The notes beneath the pieces are model-generated. The model ran no database searches. It worked only from the letters and a program-made list of their open reading frames with translations, and was not told where the DNA came from. Of a DNA stretch of 64,000 bases, positions 24,609-34,685 are shown in pieces; position 1 is the stretch's first letter; every line of letters begins with the position of its first letter. The DNA comes from Stichopus chloronotus. Lineage: Eukaryota; Echinodermata; Holothuroidea; Aspidochirotida; Stichopodidae. Made by a program: the position numbers and the translations under genes. Location of the stretch: contig CM037833.1 in NCBI GenBank assembly GCA_021234535.1, positions 3,230,397 through 3,294,396 of the forward strand, in the 5' to 3' direction.

Positions 24609-27600
24609 ATTAAAAATTCAGCAACTTGTGGCTCCGACAAGAATGTTTTGTTCACCCAAACTTTTCAAAAGTCAAGTAATGGATCTTGCATTACGCATCA
24701 CATGCAATAAAGTTAAATTTGAGGGGATGAAGACTTTGCAAGTGTGTATTGATGAAAGTGAATGGTTTGACAAAGATTTAAGTTATTTTCTTTCTATGCC
24801 TTGGTGACAAAATCTAAACAACCTATTTCCTTTTAAAGGTACATCATCTTAACTGTTGTTCGAAGCTTTAATATACTTACTGATATTGACCAGGTAAAAA
24901 GTATGTGAGGGTTGTGAAAAAGCTTTCAATAACATTGTTATGAATGGAGACACACTGGTTGAAAGATTCACCTTTTAAAAATATTCATGACAATGGGGGC
25001 AAAAGTCTCCACTGCATCATGGAAGTACTGCGTGAGTTAGCAGTTTCTTGATAAAATGAAAAAGAAGTGTTGTTTTCACCACTGTACAATGTTAGTGTTC
25101 GAAGCTTCTACCATTTCAGTTTGTGTTTAGATGATACAAGTTTGACTTGAGTTTTGTTTATTGAGCAATTTCAATCAATTTATCTGAACATCATATGCTT
25201 CAAGGCATTTGGTGAAAATGCACAAAAATGTGACACAACTGAAGAAAAGACTTTCATTCATTTCAGTTGGGTCTTTCAAAATACTACTAAAGAAATGATT
25301 CATTAAAAATCTAACAAGTATGTGATTCTGAATATGTGAAATCATTGTGGATAAGAGAATTGAGCCTAATTAGCCTCAACTTAAGTTGACAAGTTGCAGG
25401 TTGTTTCAATCTGTCATGTTTAATGTTTTGGAGTATTTCTTGATGCAATGGTTAAATTTATTTTAATTCATGAAATGTTACGCAATTCCGTTACCATGAC
25501 CCTGTAATTCCGTTACCGGCACTTAAGTCAATATCATATTACGAGACCAACAGAAAATAAAAAATGGTAGTATGTTAGTTGTACAATACAATGTTGTCTA
25601 AACACTACATGTGTTATTTTCTTTTGAAGTAGCTCAACTTCACAGAGTTTTAGTATTGTACTTTTTCAAAACATGATGTCCATCAGCTGTAATGCTGTTA
25701 CCAAAATTCATGCCTCTGTTACTCCAATACCATAACTTGAGATTCCAGTACCTTAAGATGAGTATTAAAGGCTGTAATGCATCACCCCAGACAGTTGCAA
25801 TTCCCCCAACCACTTACGTCTAGTCCCTCCCTCAGCCTGTCTTACGTTCTTCCACGTGTAATCAAAAGAATGGATCCCTGTGTACTCTGTGTAATACGAG
25901 CTGCTCTGCATCTTTCGAATTTGAAATTTCAATGTTTTTACTTTTTGCCTACGCACGCAATCACTTTAATGTAAAGTGATACCTTTCATATGATAACATT
26001 ATTACCTCACCACCACAAAGAGTTTGCTTTATTTTGGGCAATATGTTACAAAAACGGGAAATTACGGTAATTCCGTTCCCCCGGAATTGCCCATGTAAAG
26101 TTTATAAACATGATGCCAGTCTTTTTATGCACAGTGATATCCACTTCAAGTAAGTGTAAAAAATATTGTACACTATTTTCAGTAATTACGGGTGCTCTTT
26201 AACAATTCCACCATCTTACTGCAGATAATAAAAATTTTCACTGTATTTTCACCTGAAATTTGAGATAGAGTTTTAATTTCAAGTATTTTTCAATTCTCGT
26301 GTATGCGCATTCGTGAACTTTCAAGAAACTTTTATATCGATAAAATTTTGTGCCTTTGTTATTTGCAACTCATGAAAGAATAAAAGCTTACAACCTTTAT
26401 AATAATAAACACTATAATTGTATTCTTCAACAGGAGTGGATATGGGCCTCAGTCTGCTTCTGTTGAAGCGCATGAATGGTTTCTTTCCTGTCATTGACCT
26501 ACTCCTATGTTTTAATTACGCGCCGACCGATGTGGTTATCAAGTTTCTTACGTCATTCGCGCATACCGGTCAATTCGATCGACCATTCCACCAGCCACAA
26601 GAATACCATCTCCTTCCACGTCATTCAATGTACGTGAATCAGTCTGTCAAGATTCCGAGGTGTTAGTCCACACGTCGGTAATCTGGACGTGGTCATAATA
26701 CGTTCGTTGCCGGATAACTTCAAGATCTGTTACAGTGAGGGAGAAAAAGTGCTTACAAAGTACGAAGTATTGTGAGACTTTCGCGTTGCTGTAATAGGAA
26801 GCAAACATGCTGGCACCGCATGCTTTTGTTGTTTCGGCTTGCGGCCCACCCTCGCGACGTGGTGGGGTCCTGTGGTTACTGTGCTTGTTTTGCAAGTAAA
26901 TTCACTTCATTTTTGACGTAATATTCAACGTAATAACGAAAAGCAAGGAAGTGTAACGTTTAGTTGACACAGTAATTTCGTTGTATCGTTTCGTTAAGTA
27001 ACAACACCCCACAACGCTAATGATATTTCAACCGACCGTCCGCGGGTTAGAGGCCTTTCTATGGCGATGCCTTTCTTGAAAGAGTTATCTTCTGTACATT
27101 GATTCCTACGAAGAAAGAGTTATGGTTAGGTTCTCAGCTAAGTTAGCCTTTGAAGTTCTACATTATTCAGTGTATGTCAGCCAGCCATGTGTATATATTT
27201 GTTGACGCTGCAATGGCCGTTGTTCTTTGGTTTGGTTCAGTGTGACCTCCCTTCGTGGTGGGGTCCTGCCACCATTGTCTGTCATGTTTTTCGAGTGCAT
27301 ATTTTCTATAATTCATTTAATATTGAATAGTTACGGAATAGAAACGTGGAAAGTTTTAAAGCTCATGAGGTGTGGCACGTTTGATGTTCAAGGTGTTAAA
27401 CTTCGATTAAAATACGACTTAGTTCACCTAAAAGACACCGTCGCTGAATGGTGGAGGCTTCATCACGTTACGTAATGTAAGAGGACAAATTTCAACAGAC
27501 AAATTTCTTGTCGCTACATATCAGCGTGGAGCGGTATTTGATATTCTGTGAAACGAAATGATTTTCTCTTGGTCTTCATTGCATTATGTTAGTCACGTAA

Positions 27601-28139
27601 TTTACCGGAATGGGTGGTTGGGTCCTGGCATTCACAGCCCTCAGTTACTTAAAAGCAGTGACGATTAGTGCAACTATCATGTGTAATGTCCCGAAGCCCA
27701 ACCGCCTCGTGTGGAATTTTTAACACCATGAAAAGTCGGAAAGCGACTATATAGTTTAAAGCTACATCTAGTAATATTGTAAGGAATGTGTTCACAACTA
27801 AAGCAAGAAACTTTCACATCAGAAAAAACATGCAGCAGTGCCGATTTATACAAGGAATAAATAATAAAAAAATAGAAATAGTAGCCTTTAACACTTAGCC
27901 AACGGAAAACTTATCATTCTCAAAATCTGTGTGCATGTAAACGCACGCCTTCCCGAGAAAAACTAATTTGATCTTGTTGTCGCTATTACAGACAGTGAAG
28001 CGGAAAGCAGCCCGTTGAGTGCTAGTCAGTGAAGGTGGTGATGTTTTGGCTCTCCTTGGAGGCGGTTGAAGTGGTGCCACTGGTGCCTTGCGTGGTCTTC
28101 CTTGGGGACGGCAGTGTGTGTCTTCTTCTTTGGATAAAT
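24609..28139. other. non-genic stretch
   Basis: No gene is supported. AATTCCGTTAC-type words recur at 25,485-26,090. The words GTGGTGGGGTCCTG (about 26,861), again at 27,251, and a variant at about 27,608 recur at roughly 360-390 bp spacing, possibly an old tandem repeat. An open frame at 27,227-27,475 has no ATG and no recognised motif. Confidence 0.45.
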
Positions 28140-28290
28140 GGCGAATACTTTAGCGAGGATTTGAAGCCTACAACGCCTACGGCGATCAGATAAAGTGTCG
28201 AGACCAAGATCTTTCAAAAGGGTAGTCATGCAGGGAAATAAACTTTTCCTACGGTCTGTAAGGCACTCGCGTACCGTCCGTGCTCTGCAA
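28140..28290 (-). pseudogene. possible non-LTR retrotransposon RT C-terminal fragment
   Basis: Read on the minus strand, this stretch encodes RECLTDRRKSLF, then LLKDLGLDTLSDRRRRCRLQ. The spacing of 'LGL..L..RR...RL' is how the tail of CR1/L2-like LINE reverse transcriptases often reads. The match is short and no catalytic motif is present, so the call is tentative. The RECLTDR words also occur near 29,090-29,110 on the same strand, meaning this piece is itself repeated. Confidence 0.35.
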
Positions 28291-28783
28291 AAGTTTTACT
28301 CCAAGGTGTGAAGACAATGGGGCTAACCCCAGTATCCCAGCTGGCAATCAGCTTCCCCGAAGGTTCAGTTATTTGGAATTTAAGAACTCTTATAACAGTT
28401 TTCCGTCCCAAGGGGTTCCCTAGAACAGATGAGTCTTATTGCGATGACATTGGTAGATGTGTTCTGTCTTCATTAACAAAAATACCAATAAATCAAAAAC
28501 CTAAACTTACCTACATGTGGACGTAATCAAACCTTTACCCACCTCGATCCGATTGACCATCGTTGGTAGGTTTGGGGTTCCCCTCTTTCCCTTCGGTTCT
28601 AAGGTTGACCCTCAGCCTCTGCTGTCAAGTGGTGAACATAGGCCTTTACGAATGTACTCCAAAGAACAATCACACGCACACCCTCGCACAGTCCCCCCCC
28701 CCCCCACACACACAGATGTCATCAAACATTAACACTGGCTCAGTTGTTAAACAGATTTTGTGAACTGTAACACAAATCCAACT

Positions 28784-29453
28784 CTATATATTGGTAATTG
28801 TGTCAGCATCCTTTAGAGGTAGGCCTTTAATTCTGTAACTGCGGAGGAAATCCTCCGCCCACTCCTCCAAACCTTGGAGAAGTCTCTTTTCTTGTATGTA
28901 GCCGATTATCGGCGTAAACACCCGAAACGGAGGGTCGTCGCTTCCACAACCACTGTCGAAGTGAAAATCACTTCTAGCTTGAAGTTTGGAGCAACAAAAA
29001 AGAGCCATGGTAGTTTTTGACCTCAACGTCTGCTGAAACTGCATGCAATTTATTCCCATGGACGGAAATAAACTGCGGGCGTTGCTCCTTCCCACGGTCT
29101 GTAAGGCACTCGCGGTTCCTGCGGCTGTTGTTCCCCTGGTCTGGTACCAATCACCACATGGATTTTCTGACCCTCTTCCGGTTGGTTAGTCCAAAGATCA
29201 ACCAACGAGTGCAGGAACTTGTCCGGTTGTCCATCTCATAATATGGGACGTGACGATGTTTTTAGATGATGGATAAAGTCCCTTACACATCCGAAATATT
29301 AGTCGCAACTTTCACAGTGTGTTCTAGTCGACATGATGGTCTTGAGTAAACTGACCGCGAAAATCACGAGACAGAAGGAACAAGGGCCGGTAACTGCAGT
29401 CGCTCTACCTCTCTGAGGAAGGCTTCCTCAAGTTGCGTGCTGTAGGCGTTCGT
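28784..29453 (-). pseudogene. orphan element protein, copy 1 (interrupted)
   Basis: This is the first of five relatives of an unrecognised protein. The amino-terminal part (about 29,364-29,453) reads QLEEAFLREVERLQ; the start codon is ACG where other copies have ATG. About 300 bp of unrelated DNA then interrupts the gene. The second part (28,784-29,020) keeps LQARSDFHFDSGCGSDD, VFTPIIGYIQEKRLLQGLEE and WAEDFLRSY. Compared with the copies at 33.1 and 59.0 kb it has lost the C-terminal YYEFEVKFL segment. No known domain is recognised: the family has an acidic helical N-terminus, an acidic DSGCG linker and a Trp-containing helix. A decayed polymerase piece lies 1 kb upstream on the same strand. 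Confidence 0.6.
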
Positions 29454-30120
29454 GGTGTTGCCGGTTAATGAACTGATAAGGGGTTTATTTCGTAGGTTGT
29501 GTAGGTTAAGTAAAGGAGTAACAAATAAAGCACATAAGAAAGTAAAGAGGATCAATATTCAATCACCCCGAACGAATTATAGCCATGTGTGATAAACCAG
29601 TTTGTGTAGATTAATTAACAGTCTGTTATTCAACATCATTTCTAAAGGTGAAAGGATCAATATAGGAGTAACTTAAACACCTTATGACGGTATCGGATAT
29701 TTTGATTTCACCGTTCCGATCTAAACGAGACGATAATCAGTCTATGTTAATTTGCTCACTGCGGCGTGGATACGATGAACTTGTTCGTCCAATCTTAAAT
29801 TAATACCTTTCTTCTCTGTAATCAATCTCTTTCGTTTGACAGCCAAAATATTCTCTGATGTTGAGCAATGTATGCGTTCATGATGTTGCTGGATAATGAA
29901 CTGATGAGGGGGTCTGTTTCGTCTGTTGAAAGTGTAGATTAAGTAAAATTCTGTTGTTTAACGTCGGTTTTGAAAGTGAAAGGATAAGTAAAGGAGTAAC
30001 AAAAAACATGTCATAAGAAAGCAAAGGGTTGTGTAACGACGCAATAATTGAAAGCAAGTGTAGATTAAGTAAAAAGTCGGTTTTTTAACGTCATTTCCTA
30101 AAGTGAAAGGATAAATGCTC
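29454..30120 (-). repeat. orphan-gene upstream repeat, two copies
   Basis: Sequence directly upstream of the orphan start (minus strand) is conserved among copies. It occurs here at about 29,454-29,680 and again at 29,866-30,120, and also at 33,355-33,660 and 59,399-59,690. Shared words are GTGTAGATTAAGTAAAA, TTTAACGTCATTTC and GTGAAAGGATAA. The second local copy lacks an attached orphan gene, which points to a local duplication. A promoter role is inferred from position only. Confidence 0.65.
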
Positions 30121-30255
30121 TTATAGTTAAAAGATAACGATCACTCGAGGAGAATTCATAATCCAGTCATAAACCACTGTGGCTTCACTTTATAATTACT
30201 CGGCCGTCACATAGGGCTACAATGTTAGTACACTATCGTACTGAATGGTGCTTAC
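30121..30255. other. short spacer
   Basis: No gene seen; this is the sequence downstream of the candidate exon's splice donor. Confidence 0.3.
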
Positions 30256-30400
30256 CTCCGTCGCAAAAATGCAAATGACTTTGCATTACGTCAGCAAATC
30301 GACCTACATCTATAAACCGGTAGCCCTCTGGAGGACGAGTGAGTCTTTCACCTGAACGAGGAGGAGTTTCAGATGAGAACTGCCCAGCAGCAATGTTCAT
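30256..30400 (-). CDS. candidate first exon of a Mutator-like transposase
   Basis: On the minus strand an ATG at 30,400 opens 48 codons that run into a strong donor, GTAAGC, at 30,255. The peptide begins MNIAAGQFSSE and carries RPPEGYRFIDVGRFADVMQ, then HFCDGG. The 'GYR..D...' block before a Cys resembles the start of the Mutator-like transposases seen elsewhere in this window, which continue with a LAGEILLSCSDCG zinc-like segment. Here that next segment lies at higher coordinates (31.5 kb), so the order is rearranged. It could instead be an exon of another transposon protein. The frame is clean, unlike most neighbours. Confidence 0.4.
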
Positions 30401-30498
30401 GGCAGTCACCTTCTTGAAGCACTAGTAACGATTCCACCAAATGACTCCACAGTAGGTGCAGAAGTTGATGCACTACGGCTGCTTCTGATTTGGTCGCC

Positions 30499-31022
30499 TT
30501 AGCGCCATTTAAGAAGTGCTTCACGAAGGGTTTCATCAGTGATCTGGTAAAAGGCCCACATGATTTTGATTTCCGGTCGTATGAAAGAGATGGGGAAAAT
30601 AACTTTCTTAACTCTTTTAACCCTAAACGTCTTCTTCGGAAGAGCCGCTAAAGACTTAAACAAGGAACTGGGCGAATTGATATAGCGCAGCTTTTGGGGT
30701 ATAACCTCAATTTGCATTACCTTTCCTCCCCTGGAGATAATCTTTGGTACTAAGCCCTATCTGATAAATATAATCAAAAATGAAATACCCATTAACCAAA
30801 ATTATGTGCAATGAAGGTTGCTTGATCTCTTGACAAATCATTCGCCGAAATTGTTTTGTGTTTTAGCACCCGAAAATATCATTTGCTTTTCATCGCAATA
30901 GTGTGACACTGAGTCTCGAAAGGCTTGGATATCGATGCAGTCTTCACATGCCATCTGGGCAACACATATCCTTTGTTCATGTGTCCTCCTTTCCTGAATG
31001 GTCTCGAAATCATAAAACACAT
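30499..31022 (-). pseudogene. family-B DNA polymerase exonuclease fragment, copy 1
   Basis: This minus-strand piece is the close relative of the plus-strand polymerase at 62.1-62.6 kb. It starts with FYDFETIQE (exonuclease motif I, about 31,015), continues with CVAQMACEDC, then a damaged version of the second exonuclease motif near 30,790, and ends with QIEVIPQKLRYI and the ALPKKTF...VKKVIFP block at 30,590-30,720. Several frame changes separate these. The family is the protein-primed type B polymerase carried by Maverick/Polinton-type elements and related viruses. Only the exonuclease part remains, so it is inactive. Mutator-like sequence abuts it at about 31,030. Confidence 0.7.
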
Positions 31023-31059
31023 ACTGAAGAGGAGGTTATCTTTGCGAAGTAATGACTGA

Positions 31060-31600
31060 TTTGTGTGAGCTCCTCCTTGAAGATTCAAAGAGGATAACAT
31101 CCTTCCCGACTCAGAGTTGAATTGCAAAACAGTCGGATCAGTAGCTACCCTGATAGAAAAGGGCCCTCTCCAGACATGTTTTAGGCGCTGCTTCAAATTG
31201 AGAGCATTAAAGCTCTCACCAGCTTTTTGGGAAAACCCAGGAAGACATCTCTGTAAAAGTGACTTTTAATTCAGGCGTTCAAATGTAGGCATCAAGGTCG
31301 TGATTCTTATCTTCCATAGTGCCAGTTTTTCTGTACTCACACCAGTCATCGTCGGGCAGTACTTGTCGTTCAGCATCACTCGAATTCTGAACCTCATGGT
31401 ACGAAACTGCCATAGTTGCCCTTTTCATTGTTTTAGGGGTTCCTCCTTCCTACATCTTTCTTTGCCTGATGTGTGGAAAGGTGTGTTCTTTCCACAATCC
31501 GAACAGCTCAGCAGAATTTCCCCAGCCAGACCTATGGGCTTCAGCCTCGGTTACAATAATGTGAGCTGTCCAAATATGATCGTTATAGTTACTGCTTAAC
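31060..31600 (-). pseudogene. Mutator-like transposase fragments (zinc segment and C-terminal part)
   Basis: The minus strand holds two pieces of one transposase type. Around 31,480-31,560 lies PIGLAGEILLSCSDCG, with the paired cysteines of its N-terminal zinc-like segment. From about 31,415 to 31,060 come DKYCPTM, LMPTFERLN, LLQRCLPGFSQKAGESFNAL, VWRGPFSIRVATD and LQGGAHTNQSLLRKDN. The 'RCL.G..Q...ESFN....K..WRGP' string is a hallmark of metazoan Mutator-like transposases. A stop splits the FERLN and KSLL halves. The piece is highly similar to the copy at 53.8-54.1 kb. The middle of the transposase is displaced by the RING gene to its right. Confidence 0.75.
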
Positions 31601-31643
31601 TTTTCAGTAAAATTAAAAGAAAAAAAAACTTTTTTTTACAAGC

Positions 31644-32384
31644 TTACGGAAGTATTACATTAAACAAACTTAAAACATGAATGGTTCGATCTACGAATTC
31701 TTTACAATACAATCTAAAATGTTTCTTAATATCTCTTACGTCATATTTACAATTATCGTTAAAACGGTGAATACAAGCTTGTGAAAAGAAACAAATTATT
31801 AGACGGGCCTCTATGGCTCCATTTTTAAACTGCACGCTTGTTATTCTTCGCTGACACCACGGGCATGGTTTAGGATCCAGCAGTGCTACACAGATCTGAC
31901 AAATATGTTTGTGCTTGCAAGGTAGCAGCATTAAAACGTCACTTGAGGTCAACGCTTCACAATTAAAGCAAATGCCACAGTGATGTTTTGCAGAATACAT
32001 GTCCCACTTTTCGTTGGATCCTTCCAGATTTTGTACGTTACACGTGCACAAAGACGAAGAAGAAGAGGAAAGAGTATTCTGAGTAGATTCCTCTACCCAT
32101 CCCATCTCATCGATTTCTCCGCTGTCTACCGTGGACGGCAAATGTCTTTCTTCGTTAAATGGATTTTTCAGTAAGTATCTCTCCAACCAATCATCGTCTT
32201 CGGAATCGTTTGTTGCCTCGTTCCAGAGGTTGAAGGAACATCTCGCCTTTCTACCGTTATTTCTTTGGACACGTCTCCGCCTCCTTTTTGCAGGTAGAGA
32301 GTGAGTCTCTTCCTCACTCTCTGATGAAACCAAAATGGTTTCCACCCTTCTCGTTATCTCGGGTGGTTGCTGCTTAGAAGCCAT
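31644..32384 (-). CDS. RING-finger protein, intact 246-codon copy
   Basis: The frame opens at ATG 32,384 (MASKQQPPEITRR) and ends at 31,644. An upstream in-frame ATG at 32,447 would add 21 residues that belong to the neighbouring transposase fragment, so the internal ATG is preferred. Residues 31-46 are strongly basic (KRRRRRVQ), a likely nuclear signal; residues 61-110 are acidic and then serine-rich. Residues 136-177 form a C3HC4 RING: C136, C139, C156, H158, C162, C165, C174, C177. RING domains bind two zinc ions and usually give E3 ubiquitin ligase activity. The C-terminal 65 residues (YDVRDIKKHFRLYCKEF) are not recognised. It lies between transposase fragments on the same strand. All other copies in the window are damaged. 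Confidence 0.8.
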   Translation of the reverse strand: MASKQQPPEITRRVETILVSSESEEETHSLPAKRRRRRVQRNNGRKARCSFNLWNEATNDSEDDDWLERYLLKNPFNEERHLPSTVDSGEIDEMGWVEESTQNTLSSSSSSLCTCNVQNLEGSNEKWDMYSAKHHCGICFNCEALTSSDVLMLLPCKHKHICQICVALLDPKPCPWCQRRITSVQFKNGAIEARLIICFFSQACIHRFNDNCKYDVRDIKKHFRLYCKEFVDRTIHVLSLFNVILP

Positions 32385-32399
32385 GGTCAGTAACTTCCC

Positions 32400-32572
32400 A
32401 GTAATATTAACTGCAGCAGTTTCCATAGCGCTGAGTGAGCAGTGCACTCTTCACAGACTTTTGACAAGACTTCCCTGTTTAAAACCTCCCCAGTATTTGC
32501 TGATGTTACAACCACCAGCCCAAGGTTAAGTGTTACTCCTTTTTGTCCATGTACCATCAATTGTTTCATCAT
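32400..32572 (-). pseudogene. Mutator-like transposase fragment with DGTW motif
   Basis: Minus strand, near 32,560, reads IDGTWTKRSNT, the first catalytic-Asp motif of Mutator-like transposases, then in another frame LGLVVVTSANTGEVLNREVL, SKVCEECTAHSALW. This is the segment where these transposases carry the first DDE aspartate and a following pair of cysteines. One frameshift separates the two halves. It ends against the start of the RING gene at 32,384 and is matched by 54,250-54,420 in the second composite block. Confidence 0.7.
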
Positions 32573-32633
32573 CTTCTACACCATTTGCTGCCCTCGCTCA
32601 GTAGTATAGTAGACGGTCCCGGACACTTTTGTT

Positions 32634-32830
32634 ATGCAAATGAGTCTATTATGTGGGGATAATAGTATGAATATTGATGAGTAGGAGGGAAGAGGGATTT
32701 TTATGAAAATATACATACGATCAGCCCACCTCATCAATACTCATCCTATGTATATTTTCATAAAAATACCTCTTCCCTCCTACTCATCAATATTCATACT
32801 ATTATCCCCACATAATAGACTCATTTGCAT
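32634..32830. repeat. large hairpin: 84-bp inverted arms around a 29-bp loop
   Basis: The left arm (32,634-32,717) and the reverse complement of the right arm (32,747-32,830) differ at a single base. The loop is 32,718-32,746. Each arm begins at its outer end with ATGCAAAT, the exact octamer recognised by POU factors. A related but unfolded sequence lies at 58,180-58,330, with the loop segment in the opposite orientation. Single copies of very long near-perfect inverted repeats are normally unstable, so this arm pair must be recent. Confidence 0.9.
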
Positions 32831-32869
32831 CATAATGACGAGAGAAGCAAAGAAACTTTGATGCGATCA

Positions 32870-33053
32870 CAGCTCCAAAGAACCATTAGACACACGCGCA
32901 CACGTCATCAAACATTTACACTCGCGCAGATATCATACTGTAGGCCTGACCAGCAGAAATAAGGATACGAATAATGGAAGTTGTGAAACAGATTGTGTGA
33001 ACTGTTACACAAATCCAACTCAATGTATCGGTAATTGTGGAAGAGAAACTTAC
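32870..33053 (-). repeat. conserved flank downstream of orphan gene
   Basis: This stretch, with CATCAAACATTTACACTCGC and GAATAATGGAAGTTGTGAAA, is repeated almost unchanged at 58,800-59,011 and partly at 28,717-28,800. It begins immediately after a GTAAGT donor at the end of the orphan frame, so it is probably intron or 3' flank of that gene. Confidence 0.65.
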
Positions 33054-33372
33054 CTCAGCATCCAGGAACTTTACCTCGAACTCGTAATAGAGGTAAGCAT
33101 CCGATTCTTGTAGCTGCCGCTCAAGTGGGCGACAGTGCCGACGGAGGAAATCCTCCGCCCACTCCTCGAAGCCAATTATCGGCGTAAACACCCAAAACGG
33201 AGGGTTGTGGTGTATTAAATATGGTGTCCTCGTCATCACTACCACAACCGCTATCGTCACTCTCCAACTTGACACCTTTCCTGCTTAAAAAAGCAAGAAG
33301 GGCCGGTGACTGTCGTAGTTGCTTTACCCCTCTGAAGACAGCTTCCTCGAACTGAGCAATGTATGCGTTCAT
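33054..33372 (-). pseudogene. orphan element protein, copy 2 (frameshifted)
   Basis: The frame opens at ATG 33,372 with NAYIAQFEEAVFRGVKQLRQ, then SPALLAFLSRKGVKLE, the acidic DDSGCGSDDED linker, and PSVLGVYADN. A small deletion (the LLQGLEE part seen in other copies is missing) shifts the frame near 33,175; the continuation EEWAEDFLRRHCRPLERQLQ and AYLYYEFEVKFLDAE lies in the next frame. The coding part ends at a splice donor GTAAGT at 33,053, the same place as in copy 5. No known domain. Predicted mainly helical and acidic. The upstream repeat with a TTTAAAAGGG box follows at 33,355-33,660. Confidence 0.65.
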
Positions 33373-33660
33373 GATGTTGCTGGATAATGAACTGATGAGG
33401 GGGTCTGTTTCGAGGGCCCTTTTAAACTAGTAGGTTGTGTAACGCGGCAAAAGTTGAAAGTGTAGATTGAGTAAAATTCTGTTGTTTAACGTCGCAATAA
33501 TTGAAAGTAAGTGTAGATTAAGTAAAAAGTCGGTTATTTAACGTCATTTCTAAAAGTGAAAGGATAAATGGAGGAGAAACTAAAAAAGTTAGGAGTGAGT
33601 ATTCAATTAGCCCACTCTAGAGAAAAGTTAAGCCGATTTTGAAATGAAAGGCTGTCTGGT
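33373..33660 (-). repeat. orphan-gene upstream repeat, third copy, with TATA-like box
   Basis: Same conserved block as at 29.5, 29.9 and 59.4 kb. Reading on the minus strand, TTTAAAAGGGCCCTCGAAAC lies at about 33,407-33,426, some 35-55 bases before the orphan ATG. An internal word GTGTAGATT-A/G-AGTAAA occurs twice. Confidence 0.6.
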
Positions 33661-33876
33661 GAAAAAAAATATAACATACTTCCCAAGGTCACAGGGTCAT
33701 GCCCTTTGGGTCACCTAATGTTTTGGGGGCAAACTTTCATATGCCACAATTTGCAAGGTCAATGGTTGAGATGTCTTGATTTTTTTAAAGGTCAAGAGGT
33801 CATGGGGATGATACCTTCACGTCATTTCCATATCGCTATAAGCAGTTACTGATTTTTCAAAGGAGGGGTGTCAGGG
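33661..33876. repeat. AGGTCA-rich dispersed repeat
   Basis: CAAGGTCACAGGGTCATG, GCAAGGTCAATGG and AAAGGTCAAGAGGTCATGG occur in about 180 bases, the same repeat style as 11,341-12,180. Confidence 0.45.
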
Positions 33877-34685
33877 TCATGGTTTGGAGACCTTGAGTTT
33901 TGGATAACAGCCCTTGCTGTTTATCCTGGGGAGGAGACACGACCTTATTCGACCTATGGGATTATCTGGCCATGTGTCCCCTACAATATATCCATTAAAG
34001 ATGTAACTACCCCAACCACACGTCATGTACATTTTCCCAGCGCCATCCGTGTGACTCATATATGGAGCGGTTGTGCAATTGGTAGATGGGTTTGACATCG
34101 CCGTGGTAGTCGCGAGAGAACCGTCTTTCCCGATCGCACTACAGGTCAATCTGTCTTCCGCAGTTGATACTGGAAGATCTATAAATAGTTCATTTCCCCC
34201 ACCCAACCCGTGTCGATCGAACTAGATCGATCGCCGTTGGACAGGCGGAATATATTGTCATTACGGTAATAACACCTTGCATAGTCGTTCTCGACATGTA
34301 TTTCAATGTGATGGTTCGATATCCACACGTTGCTCTTTCGTGTCGTTCCAAATATATCGTCCGCTGATAAATTTGACGACTTCAGCGGATTTACGTTCCA
34401 AGAACACGTCACCAGCACACTTTCTTCCGAAATCTGCTTCCTTGAGTATACCACATCCTTTTCATCGACGGGCTATATCGCCGTTTCTTCCTTTTTACGA
34501 TGAACTTGGAGATATCGATTTTCATTTACCCCTAATCCTGTCCAAACTTCCGGAAGACTTTCACAGGATATAGAGGCCAGGTCGAGAATACCGGTGTGGA
34601 TCATAATTTTAAATTCAACGCTATGAAATGCAACTGAACTGTACTGGTCTGGTTTGTTGTATTGATACAGTAGCTCGCCGTCCAT
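33877..34685 (-). pseudogene. unrecognised coding remnant in three frames
   Basis: Three overlapping or abutting minus-strand frames appear to be one broken gene: 34,685-34,473 begins with a true ATG (MDGELLYQYNKPDQYSS); 34,454-34,179 includes VLVTCSWNVNPLKSS and YARCYYRNDNIFRL; 34,206-33,877 includes RLTCSAIGKDGSLATT, KMYMTCGWGSYIFNGYIVGD. The frames are free of low complexity and rich in Trp, Cys, Tyr and Asn, which suggests a folded beta-rich protein such as an extracellular or capsid-like domain, but I recognise no family. A duplicated copy of the first exon and its leader lies at 35,100-35,195. It sits between two composite transposon blocks, so it may be transposon cargo. Confidence 0.35.

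Noticed and set aside
27227..27475. Plus-strand 82-codon frame
   Set aside because: It has no ATG at its start, no recognised motif and no splice support.
31980..32174. Plus-strand frame over the RING gene, repeated at 55.4, 56.1 and 56.8 kb
   Set aside because: Antisense shadow; it recurs only because the RING gene is repeated.
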